DNA from: Azospirillum baldaniorum
GTDB lineage: Bacteria > Pseudomonadota > Alphaproteobacteria > Azospirillales > Azospirillaceae
Length of the DNA stretch: 64,000 nt
Assembly: GCF_003119195.2 (NCBI RefSeq)
Contig: NZ_CP022254.1
Location: 1,099,501-1,163,500, forward strand
Direction: 5' to 3'
Below are positions 40,572 to 48,513 of this stretch, piece after piece (the first letter of the stretch is position 1; each line of letters opens with the position of its first letter). The position numbers and the translations under genes are program-made. A model generated the notes under the pieces. The model made no database searches. It was not told the DNA's origin and was given only the letters and a program-made list of their open reading frames with translations.

Positions 40572-42265
40572 GCGGCGGCGCCATCGGTCTGCTGGTGCTG
40601 CGGCTGCGCGCCAACCTGCGGCTGACCGCCCGCGTCTTCGCGGCGTCGCTGGCGGCGAACCTGCTGGGGCTGGCCTCCTCCTTCTACACGATGCTGGTGC
40701 TGAACCGCTACGTGACGCACGGCGTCGACTCCACGCTGGCAGCGCTGACCGTCGGCGTCGTGCTGTCCATCGCCTTCGAGCATCTGTTCCGCCACGTCCG
40801 GCTGGGCATCGCCGGGCGCATCGGTCGCGCCGAGCACGAGCGTCTGACCACCGGGGCCTTCGGCATCCTGATGACCGCGCGCAGCGGCGCCGGATCGGCT
40901 GAGGGCGACGCGGCGCGGCGCGAGGCGCTGCGGGCGCCGGAGCAGATCGACTCCGCGCTCGGTTCCGCCAATCTGGCGACTCTGTTCGACCTGCCCTTCG
41001 CGCTCGGCTTCATCCTCGTGGTGGCGCTGATCTCCTGGCCGCTGGCGGCGATCTGCCTCGTCTTCACGCTGCTGGCCATCGCCGCCGGGCTGCTCGCCCA
41101 GGCGGACATGCGCGCGGTCGGGCGCGACCTCGCCCAGGCCGGCGCCGACGCCCAGGGGCTGGTCACCACCGCCATCGTCGGGTGCGACGCGGTCGCCCTG
41201 TTCGGCGGCGCCAAGCCGCTGCTCGGCGACTGGCAGCGCGCCGCCAAGGCCCTGCGCGTGGTCCGCGAGCGCATGTCGATGCGCCAGGGCCGCGCCCAGT
41301 CGGCGGCGCAGAGCCTCCAGGCCCTCCAGGGCGTGGCGGTGATCGCCACCGGCGCCGTCCTGGTGGTGCGCGGCGAGCTGGACGTCGGGTCGCTGATCGG
41401 CATCAACCTGCTGGTCGGCCGCGCGCTGGCCCCCTTCACCCGGCTGGCCCAGATCGGCGAGTCCCTGGCGATGGCGCGGCAGGCGCAGGCGCGGCTGGAG
41501 CAGTTCGCCCGCACCGCGGTCGAGCCGACCGGCGGCACCAGCCTGCCCCGCTACGCCGGCACGCTGGAGCTGCGCGACCTGACCTTCACCCCGCCGGGCG
41601 GCGTCACGCCGCTGCTGCGCCGTCTCAACCTGTCGGTGCCCGCCGGCAACATCCTGGTGCTGAAGGGCCGCAACGGCTCGGGCAAATCGACGCTGATCCG
41701 CCTGATCGCCGGTCTGGCCGACCCGCAGGAGGGCGCGGTGCTGGCCGACGGGGTGGACATCCGCAAATTCGCCCCCTCCTGGTGGCGCCAGCAGATCGGG
41801 CTGCTGCCGCAGGAGCCGGTCTTCCTCAACCGCACGATCCGCGAGAACCTGCTGCTCGCCAACCCGCGCCTGTCGGAGACGGAGCTGCACGCCACCCTGC
41901 ACCGCGCCGGGGCCGACCGCACGGTGGCCGACTGCGCCCAGGGCCTCGACACGCCGCTGCGCAACTTCGGCCACGAGCTGCCGACCGGCCATCGCCGCCG
42001 GCTGGCGCTGGCCCGCGCCCTGGCGGTCGGCGGCCGGCTGATCCTGCTCGACGAGCCGACCGACGGGCTGGACTCCGAAGGCACCGCCACCGTCTACCGC
42101 ACGCTGATCGAGCTGGCGCGGAGCGGCCACACGGTGATCATCGCCTCCCACGACCCGCGCATCCTCCAGGGCGCCTCGCTGGTGCTCGACCTCGACCAAC
42201 CGAACGGCGCGGCGCCGAACAGCGATTCAATGGCCCGCGAGCCGGCGGGGCTGGTGACGCCATGA
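40568..42265 (+). CDS. Type I secretion ABC exporter (HlyB/PrtD class)
   Basis: This is a 565-residue half-transporter with an N-terminal six-helix domain (residues 15-300) that starts directly, without a C39 peptidase or C39-like domain. The ATPase has Walker A KGRNGSGKST (near 365), Walker B LILLDEPTDGLD and switch His in IASHDP. The signature, normally LSGGQ, reads LPTGHRRR. The changed Ser and Gln could alter ATP hydrolysis. It exports the giant protein by inference from gene order. Coupled to the tolC-like gene and the HlyD-like gene by 4-bp overlaps. Confidence 0.92.
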   Translation: MSGGAIGLLVLRLRANLRLTARVFAASLAANLLGLASSFYTMLVLNRYVTHGVDSTLAALTVGVVLSIAFEHLFRHVRLGIAGRIGRAEHERLTTGAFGILMTARSGAGSAEGDAARREALRAPEQIDSALGSANLATLFDLPFALGFILVVALISWPLAAICLVFTLLAIAAGLLAQADMRAVGRDLAQAGADAQGLVTTAIVGCDAVALFGGAKPLLGDWQRAAKALRVVRERMSMRQGRAQSAAQSLQALQGVAVIATGAVLVVRGELDVGSLIGINLLVGRALAPFTRLAQIGESLAMARQAQARLEQFARTAVEPTGGTSLPRYAGTLELRDLTFTPPGGVTPLLRRLNLSVPAGNILVLKGRNGSGKSTLIRLIAGLADPQEGAVLADGVDIRKFAPSWWRQQIGLLPQEPVFLNRTIRENLLLANPRLSETELHATLHRAGADRTVADCAQGLDTPLRNFGHELPTGHRRRLALARALAVGGRLILLDEPTDGLDSEGTATVYRTLIELARSGHTVIIASHDPRILQGASLVLDLDQPNGAAPNSDSMAREPAGLVTP

Positions 42266-43647
42266 AGCCGCTTCCCCTCCTCACCCGCAAGCCCGCCGCC
42301 GCCACCGCGCCCGTGCCGCCCGCGATTCCGACCAGCATCCCAGCCGCCCTCCCGGCCGCCCTGCTGGGAACACAGGCCGCGGACACGGAAAGCCGCTTCG
42401 GCGACGGCCTGTTCGCGGTCAGCATCGCCGCTTTCCTCGCGGCACTCGGCTGGGCGGCCATCGCCGAGCTGAACGTCTCCAGCAGCGCCCCCGGCGACGT
42501 GGTGCCGCTGTCCTACAACCAGTCGGTCCAGCATTTCGAAGGCGGCATCGTCCGCGACATCCTGGTGCAGGAAGGCGATTCGGTCACCGCCGGCCAAGCG
42601 CTGGTCGAGCTGGACCAGACCAAGATCCGCGCCGACCTGGAGGAGCTGAAGCTGCGCCTCGGCTCGCTGTCCGCCGACACCGCACGGCTGGAGGCGGAGG
42701 TCGGGCGCCGCGAGGCCATAACCTTCCCCGAGCGGCTGCTGCGCGAGCGGCCCGATCTGGTGGCGCAGACCCGCGACCTGTTCCGCGCCCGCCGCGACCG
42801 GCTGGCCTCCGACCTCGACATCCAACGCCAGGACATCGCCCAGCGCGAGCAGCAGGTGGCCGCCGTGCGGGCGCGCATCGGCGGCTCCCAGGTGGCGCAG
42901 GGGCTGATCCGCGAGCAGCTCTCCATCAGCGAGACCCTGCTGAAGCGCGAGATCACCAACCGCATGAAGCACCTGGAACTGCTGCGCGACGACGCTCGCG
43001 TCAGCAGCGCCATCGCCGAGGACCGCGCCACACTGGCCCAGGCCGAGGCGGCGCTGGCCGAGGCGCGCAGCAAGCTGGTGTGGATCGGCCGCAAGTACGA
43101 GGAAGAGAGCCGCAACGCCCTCGACGAGGCCCGCCGCAACCACGACGAACTGTCGCAGCGCCTGACCCGCTACCAGGACAGCCTGGACCGCAGCAGCCTG
43201 CGAGCGCCCATGGACGGCATCGTCAAGACGCTGGCCGTCTCCACCAAGGGCGCCGTGGTCAAGGCCGGCGAGACGGTGGTGGAGCTGGTGCCGCGCGACG
43301 GCAAGCTGGTGGTGGACGCCCGCCTGCCGGTGCAGGACATCGGCTATGTCCGCCCCGACCAGCCGGTTGTGGTGACGCTCGCCGGCGGCGACGCCTCGCG
43401 CTTCGGCCACATCGAGGGGCGGGTGCGGACGATCAGCCCGGACACGCTGCTCGACGCCAACAAGCAGTCCTACTACAAGGTCCGCGTCGAGCTGCCGGTG
43501 ACCCGTTTCGACTACGGCGGCAAGACCTACGAGCTGTTCCCCGGCGTCCGCGTGACCTGCAGCATCCTAACCGGGCGGCGCACCATCCTCGACTATGTGT
43601 TCTCGCCGGTCCTCAACGGCCTCCAGCACGCGATGCAGGAGCAATGA
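42262..43647 (+). CDS. HlyD-family membrane fusion protein
   Basis: This is a 461-residue periplasmic adaptor. A Pro/Ala-rich cytoplasmic tail of about 45 residues precedes one transmembrane helix (near 50-70), then NQSVQHFEGGIVRDILVQEGDSVTAGQALVELD (lipoyl half), a long helical hairpin (residues 120-320) and the second lipoyl and beta-barrel part (SLRAPMDGIVKTLAVSTKGAVVKAG). It bridges the ABC exporter and the TolC-like protein. ATGA overlap with the ABC gene fixes the start. Confidence 0.93.
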   Translation: MKPLPLLTRKPAAATAPVPPAIPTSIPAALPAALLGTQAADTESRFGDGLFAVSIAAFLAALGWAAIAELNVSSSAPGDVVPLSYNQSVQHFEGGIVRDILVQEGDSVTAGQALVELDQTKIRADLEELKLRLGSLSADTARLEAEVGRREAITFPERLLRERPDLVAQTRDLFRARRDRLASDLDIQRQDIAQREQQVAAVRARIGGSQVAQGLIREQLSISETLLKREITNRMKHLELLRDDARVSSAIAEDRATLAQAEAALAEARSKLVWIGRKYEEESRNALDEARRNHDELSQRLTRYQDSLDRSSLRAPMDGIVKTLAVSTKGAVVKAGETVVELVPRDGKLVVDARLPVQDIGYVRPDQPVVVTLAGGDASRFGHIEGRVRTISPDTLLDANKQSYYKVRVELPVTRFDYGGKTYELFPGVRVTCSILTGRRTILDYVFSPVLNGLQHAMQEQ

Positions 43648-43671
43648 GGATGGCCGGACTGATTGCTATTT

Positions 43672-43789
43672 CCCCTCTCCCCTCCGGGGAGAGGATCAGG
43701 GTGAGCGGGTTGCGCTTGTGCCGGACGCACCGCCACGCACAACCCCCTCACCGGCCCTCCGGGCCACCCTCTCCCCAGAGGGGAGAGGG
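43672..43789 (-). repeat. Dispersed inverted intergenic repeat, copy 4
   Basis: About 118 bp, in the orientation of copy 1. It lies between the HlyD-like gene and the binding-domain/MscS gene, so it could reduce read-through from the type I genes into the downstream genes. Open frames through it are artefacts. Confidence 0.85.
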
Positions 43790-43843
43790 TTACATCCCCC
43801 TCGCCCTGCTCCACCCCGTCACGGACCGCCCGAGGCCCACCCC

Positions 43844-46800
43844 ATGCTGAGCTCGCTCCAGCCCCGCTCCCGGCCGCCGCTGCGCTGGTCGCACCTGACC
43901 AAGAAGGCGCGCTTCGCGCTGATCCTGGCGGCGGCGATGCTCGTCACGGTCCTGGTCTCCCTGGTCGTCCGCGCCGGCTTCCTCGGCGACACCGCGCGCG
44001 AGCCGCTGACCGTCGCCGTCGTCGGGCCGCTCAGCGGGCCGGACGCGGCGCTCGGGCTAGCCCTGCGCAAGGGGGCGGCGCTGCGCGCCGACACCATCAA
44101 CGCGGCGGGCGGCATCGCCGGCCGTCCCGTGGTGGTCAAGCCCTTCGACGATGAGGGGGACAAGGGCAAGTCGCTGGAGATCGCCCGGCGCGTCTCCAAC
44201 GATCCCTCCATCCTCGCGGTGATCGGCCACACGCCCGACGCCACCGACAGCGCGACCGCGATCTACGCCCAGCGCCAGATCCCGCTGATCGCCCCGCGCC
44301 CGCTGGTCCGCCCGGCCGACGCCGCGCCAAGCCCCTGGCTGTTCAGCATCACGCTGGACCGCACGCACGAGACGCGCTTCCTCGCCAACTACGTGCGCAA
44401 CGTGGTGGGCGAGCCGACCGTCGCCATCGTGCGCGAGGACAGCGAGCAGGCCGCCTCCCAGGCCGGACAGTTCGACGCGATCCTCCAGCGCTTCGGCACC
44501 AAGCTGGTCGGCCAGTGGACCTTCGCGCCGGGCCGCGGCGGTGCCGGCGCCCTGCCGGCGCTGGCCCAGGCGGTGAAGGAGAAGATGCCGACCGGCGCCG
44601 TCGTCGTCATCGGCTCGGCGGTGGACAGCGCGCGGGTGGTGGTGGCGCTGCGCGACGCCGGGGTGCGCAACCTGATCGCCGGCAGCTCGGAGATGGCCTC
44701 GTCGGCTTTCCGCACCGAGATCGTCGCCCAAACTCAGGCCAACCCGAAGGCATTGACCCCGGAAGCCTACGGCCACGGCCTGCTGGTGTCCTCGCCCGTG
44801 CTGTTCGACACGGCGAACGAGCGGGCGCAGCGCTTTTACGGCCAGTATGTGAAGCGCTTCAACGCGGTGCCCGACTGGGCGGCGGCGCTGGGCGCCGACG
44901 GCGTGGACCTCATCGCCGGAGCCATCGCGAAGACAAACACCGCCACCGGCAAGCCGGACGGCGAGGCGCTGCGCCGCGCCATCGCCGACCACGACCGCGC
45001 CGAGACCGCCTTTCAGGGCACGGTCGGCACCTGGACCTTCGACAATCGCGGACAGGCGACCCTGCCGGTGATGATGGCCTCCTACAACGGCCTGAACCCG
45101 GTGGCGGCGCTGACCCAGCTCCAGCCGATCCGCGAGGCCGGAGTCTCCAACTTCCTGGAGGAGGTCACCAAGGGCCGGGCGCTCTACGTCAACGACCGCT
45201 TCATGTACAAGACGGACGTCATCTACACCGGCGTCCAGCTCCACGAGATCCGCGACCTGAACCCGGACACCAACGAGGCGACGCTGAACCTGACGATCTG
45301 GTTCCGCTACCGCGGCGCCTTCAACCCGGCGGACGTCGTCTTCACCAACGCGGTCAAGCCGGTCGAGCTGGGCAAGCCCTACCGCGAGGAGCGCGGCGAG
45401 GTCACCACCTACGTCGCCTACCGGATCGAGGGACGCTTCGCCCTGAACGTCTTCGACCAGCGCCCGCCCTACGGCAGCCAGACGGTCGGCGTCAGCTTCC
45501 GCCACCGGACGCAGAACCGCAACACGGTGATGTTCGTCACCGACGTGCTCGGCATGTCGCTGGTCGACACCAACGACTTCGTGGAGAAGCTGAAGGCGAT
45601 GGCCGCGGCGGAGACCGCGTCCGCCGTCGATCCCGGCCTCGCCGACCGCTTCCGCCGCGCGCTGGAGGGCGAGAGCGAAAGCTCCACCCTGCTCGACCAG
45701 CTCCGCGCCAAGCGGGTGCTGGCGCCGTCGCCCGGCTGGCGCCTGTCGCGCGCCTGGATCTCGCAAGACGTCGCCTCGGTCGGCAGCGAGGGCGATCCCA
45801 ACTACGTCGGCTTCGGGCGTCCGCAGCCGGACTTCTCGCGCGTCGATTTCGGCGTGGTCGCGACACCGGACTCCCCGGCGGCGCGTGACTTCATCCACCG
45901 CGACTTCTTCGTCTACATCGCCATCTTCAGCGCCGTGCTGGCGGTCTTCGCCGCCGTCATGGACCGCCGCGACCGCGGCCAGTTCTGGAAGATCCAGACG
46001 CTGTTCATGCGCATCCTGTCCTGGCCGCTGCTGCTGATGTCCGCCGGCAACATCGCGCTGGACCAGGCGGTGGCGACGCTGCCAGCCAGCGGAATCGCCA
46101 TGGTGGTGAACGGCGTCGACGTGCTGTGGTGGATCGTGCCGGCCATCCTGGTCGACCGCACGCTGGAACGCTTCGTCTGGACCCCGCTGGAGATCCGCAC
46201 CCAGCGCAAGATCCCCGGCATCGTCCGCCGCTTCTCCACCCTGATCGTCTTCGGCTTCGCCGGCTGCGGCATCATCGCCTTCGTCCTGAAGCAGCCGATC
46301 ACCAGCCTGCTCGCCGCCTCCGGCCTCGTCGGCATGGTCATCGGCCTCGCCATCCAGGCCAACATCGCCAACGTCTTCTCCGGCATCGTCCTGAACATCG
46401 AGCGGCCGTTCCAGATCGGCGACAGCATCCAGATCACCGATCTGGTGCGCGGCGTCGTGGTCGACATGACGTGGCGCACGGTGCGGATACGCAACGTCGC
46501 CGGCTTCATCGTCGCCATGCCCAACGCCAAGGTGTCGGAGGCGACCGTCATCAATTTCAGCGCGGTCGACCGGGTGTCGATGAAGCTGGAATATTATGCC
46601 GACGCCCGCCACGACCCCGGCCAGATGGGCGGCCTGCTGACCACCGCCCTGCAGAACGCCGACAAGGTGATGCCCAGCGCCACCGGCGGCCCGCCCTTCG
46701 TCCGCTACGACGGCATCCGCGGCGTCAACGGGCAATGGTTGTGCAAGTACAACCTGTTCTTCTGGGTCGAGGATTACGACGCCAGCTTCGTCGTGCCGGA

Positions 46801-46930
46801 GCTGGTTTGGCGGTCCGTCTACCGCACGCTGGCCGAAGCCGGCATCGAGCCGACCCCGCCCGACCTGATGGAGGCCGCCGGCCCCGCCGCGGTCGCCACC
46901 AACGCCCAGCGCCGGGCGATTCCGGCATGA
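43844..46930 (+). CDS. Fusion of periplasmic binding domain, beta-rich domain and MscS channel
   Basis: This is a 1,028-residue membrane protein. Residues 23-46: membrane anchor. About 53-430: Leu/Ile/Val-binding type (type I) periplasmic domain (LTVAVVGPLSGPDAALG, GIAGRPVVVKPFDDEGDKGKS). About 445-580: beta-rich segment (TGVQLHEIRDLNPDTNEATL, then F-LNVFDQRPPYGSQTVGVSF) that recalls the ligand domain of Cys-loop receptors. About 685-815: four or five helices. About 815-920: MscS pore and beta domain (LAASGLVGMVIGLAIQANIA, IERPFQIGDSIQI, VAMPNAKVSEATVINFS). Probably a channel opened by a periplasmic ligand. ATG 43844 lies just after repeat copy 4. It overlaps the next gene by 4 bp. Confidence 0.85.
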   Translation: MLSSLQPRSRPPLRWSHLTKKARFALILAAAMLVTVLVSLVVRAGFLGDTAREPLTVAVVGPLSGPDAALGLALRKGAALRADTINAAGGIAGRPVVVKPFDDEGDKGKSLEIARRVSNDPSILAVIGHTPDATDSATAIYAQRQIPLIAPRPLVRPADAAPSPWLFSITLDRTHETRFLANYVRNVVGEPTVAIVREDSEQAASQAGQFDAILQRFGTKLVGQWTFAPGRGGAGALPALAQAVKEKMPTGAVVVIGSAVDSARVVVALRDAGVRNLIAGSSEMASSAFRTEIVAQTQANPKALTPEAYGHGLLVSSPVLFDTANERAQRFYGQYVKRFNAVPDWAAALGADGVDLIAGAIAKTNTATGKPDGEALRRAIADHDRAETAFQGTVGTWTFDNRGQATLPVMMASYNGLNPVAALTQLQPIREAGVSNFLEEVTKGRALYVNDRFMYKTDVIYTGVQLHEIRDLNPDTNEATLNLTIWFRYRGAFNPADVVFTNAVKPVELGKPYREERGEVTTYVAYRIEGRFALNVFDQRPPYGSQTVGVSFRHRTQNRNTVMFVTDVLGMSLVDTNDFVEKLKAMAAAETASAVDPGLADRFRRALEGESESSTLLDQLRAKRVLAPSPGWRLSRAWISQDVASVGSEGDPNYVGFGRPQPDFSRVDFGVVATPDSPAARDFIHRDFFVYIAIFSAVLAVFAAVMDRRDRGQFWKIQTLFMRILSWPLLLMSAGNIALDQAVATLPASGIAMVVNGVDVLWWIVPAILVDRTLERFVWTPLEIRTQRKIPGIVRRFSTLIVFGFAGCGIIAFVLKQPITSLLAASGLVGMVIGLAIQANIANVFSGIVLNIERPFQIGDSIQITDLVRGVVVDMTWRTVRIRNVAGFIVAMPNAKVSEATVINFSAVDRVSMKLEYYADARHDPGQMGGLLTTALQNADKVMPSATGGPPFVRYDGIRGVNGQWLCKYNLFFWVEDYDASFVVPELVWRSVYRTLAEAGIEPTPPDLMEAAGPAAVATNAQRRAIPA

Positions 46931-47322
46931 GCAGGAACACCCCGATGATGCGAACCCTGATCGCCGCGACGGCGCTGCTGCCGGTCCTGCTCGCCGGGAC
47001 GGGCTGCGCGCCGCTCGGCAGCGAGCGTCCCGGCGCGATCCTGGAGAAGGTGGCCGACGGCGACTACGACGTCGGCATCCGCTACCCCGCCAAGCGCGCC
47101 CGCTACGTGATGATCGTGGAGGAGGACGAGGACGGCTTCGTCGTCACCAACCGTCCCGCCGCCGCCCGCGAGGTGGACACCGCCCCGGCCCCGGTGGTGG
47201 CGCAGCCGCAGCGCAACGACCGCGTGCTCGCCCCCTGCGCCGAGGCGACCGGCAACTGGTACCGCCACACCCCGGCGGGCTACGTCTGTGCCGGCCAGTC
47301 GGCGCCCGGCGGCGGTGGCTGA
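46927..47322 (+). CDS. Small probable lipoprotein
   Basis: This is a 131-residue exported protein with signal sequence MSRNTPMMRTLIAATALLPV and a Cys after LLAGTG (near residue 27), a weak lipobox. The mature part is short, acidic in the middle (VEEDEDGF) and has two further Cys residues near the C terminus (APCAEATGNWYRHTPAGYVC) that could form a disulfide. I do not recognise the family. ATGA overlap with the MscS-fusion gene and one base to the next lipoprotein gene place it firmly in the operon. Confidence 0.75.
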   Translation: MSRNTPMMRTLIAATALLPVLLAGTGCAPLGSERPGAILEKVADGDYDVGIRYPAKRARYVMIVEEDEDGFVVTNRPAAAREVDTAPAPVVAQPQRNDRVLAPCAEATGNWYRHTPAGYVCAGQSAPGGGG

Positions 47323-47323
47323 C

Positions 47324-47788
47324 ATGAAGCGACTCGCGATCATCCTCGCTCTGACGCTCGCCGGCTGCGCCGCCGGTGCGCCCGCGCCTAATGCGGGGCG
47401 CGCCGACGCGCCGGTGCTGCGCATCGTCGCCGACCCCGACGCCAACGGGCGACGCCCGGTCGCCGTCGACGTGGTCCGGGTGGCCGACCCGGCGCTGGCC
47501 GGACGGCTGGCCGGGCTCGACGCCGCGGGCTGGTTCCGCGACCGCGAGGCGCTGAGCGCCGAGGCCGGCAGCCGCATCGCCATCGCCTCCTGGGAGATGG
47601 TGCCGGGCCAGAGCGTGGTCCTGCACAGCCTGCCGCCCTTCGCCACCCTCCCGATCCAAACCCTCGTCTACGCGCGATACGGCACACCCGGCGCCCACCG
47701 GCAGACGCTGGACGGCGCCGGCGCCCTGGACGTGCGGCTGGGACGGGAGAGTTTCACCGTGGCTCCGCTGACGGAAGGAACGCCGTGA
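47324..47788 (+). CDS. TssJ-like outer-membrane lipoprotein
   Basis: This is a 154-residue lipoprotein with a clear lipobox (LTLAGC, Cys near residue 15). The mature part resembles TssJ/SciN: VLRIVADPDANGRRPVAVDVVRV, then AGWFRDREALS and WEMVPGQSVVLHSL, matching the TssJ order of a DxNG-PVxV strand, a loop with the phrase F-x-D and an LxPG-type strand. TssJ anchors the TssLM complex to the outer membrane in type VI secretion. The next two genes resemble TssL and TssM, which strengthens the call. It overlaps the next gene by 4 bp. Confidence 0.65.
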   Translation: MKRLAIILALTLAGCAAGAPAPNAGRADAPVLRIVADPDANGRRPVAVDVVRVADPALAGRLAGLDAAGWFRDREALSAEAGSRIAIASWEMVPGQSVVLHSLPPFATLPIQTLVYARYGTPGAHRQTLDGAGALDVRLGRESFTVAPLTEGTP

Positions 47789-48513
47789 CCGCCCAACTCG
47801 CCCAGGCCCACCCCGCTGCGGCGCCGAAGATGGCGCCCACGGGGGCCAAGCCCGCAGGCACGCTGGCCCTGTTCCGCGCCTTCCAGGAGGACCTGCTCGC
47901 CGGCTGCGCCGACGCGCAGGCCCCGGCGGGGACGGTGGCCGACCGCCTGACCGCCACGCTCCACGGGATGAGCGGCGCCGCCGTCTCCCAGGGGCCGGGC
48001 GCGCACGGCACCGTGGTCAAGGCGGTCTTCGCCATGGCCATGCTGGCCGACCGCGCGCTCGCCCAGACGCGCCCCGCCGACGCCGTGGTCTCCAGCCGCC
48101 TGTTCGGCGCGAACGCTTCCCTGCAAACCCTCTTCGTCCAGGCCGACGACCTGATCCGCCAGGGCGCCAAGGCCGACCGCGGGCTGGCCGCCGTCTATCT
48201 CGCGGCGCTGGCGCTGGGCTTCCCCGACGACGCCCAGGCGACCGCCCGCCGCCCCGCCCTGCACCGCATCGTCGTCGGCGAGCGCGCCGCGGCCAGCCAT
48301 CCCAGCCCGCGCGCCTGCGACCCGCCGGAGGGCGCCGTGCCCGGCTACCTCGCGCCGTCCGCGCGGCGCTGGTGGTGGGCGGTCGGCGGGACCGCCGTGC
48401 TGTTCCTCGTGGTCTCGCACCTGCTGTGGACCGGCGCCGTCGGCGGCATCCAACGCGATCTGAGCGGCGCCCGCGCCGCGGTCGAGGACATGGGGCTGTC
48501 ATGGTCCTACTGA
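47785..48513 (+). CDS. TssL/DotU-like inner-membrane protein
   Basis: This is a 242-residue protein with a cytoplasmic helical domain and a single C-terminal transmembrane helix (RRWWWAVGGTAVLFLVVSHLL, near 194-214), the DotU topology. Segments matching DotU are KAVFAMAMLADRALAQT (cf. yALcAxxDE), SSRLFGANASLQTLFVQADDL and LAAVYLAALALGF. The usual acidic pair DE in the first motif reads AD, and the tryptophan-rich WxxxSLL segment is reduced. It is placed between TssJ- and TssM-like genes, overlapping both. Confidence 0.68.
   Translation: MTAQLAQAHPAAAPKMAPTGAKPAGTLALFRAFQEDLLAGCADAQAPAGTVADRLTATLHGMSGAAVSQGPGAHGTVVKAVFAMAMLADRALAQTRPADAVVSSRLFGANASLQTLFVQADDLIRQGAKADRGLAAVYLAALALGFPDDAQATARRPALHRIVVGERAAASHPSPRACDPPEGAVPGYLAPSARRWWWAVGGTAVLFLVVSHLLWTGAVGGIQRDLSGARAAVEDMGLSWSY

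Noticed and set aside
43595..43843. Upstream extension of the binding-domain/MscS gene through repeat copy 4
   Set aside because: It overlaps the HlyD-like gene, passes through the repeat and gives repeat-type residues; ATG 43844 begins a sensible membrane anchor.
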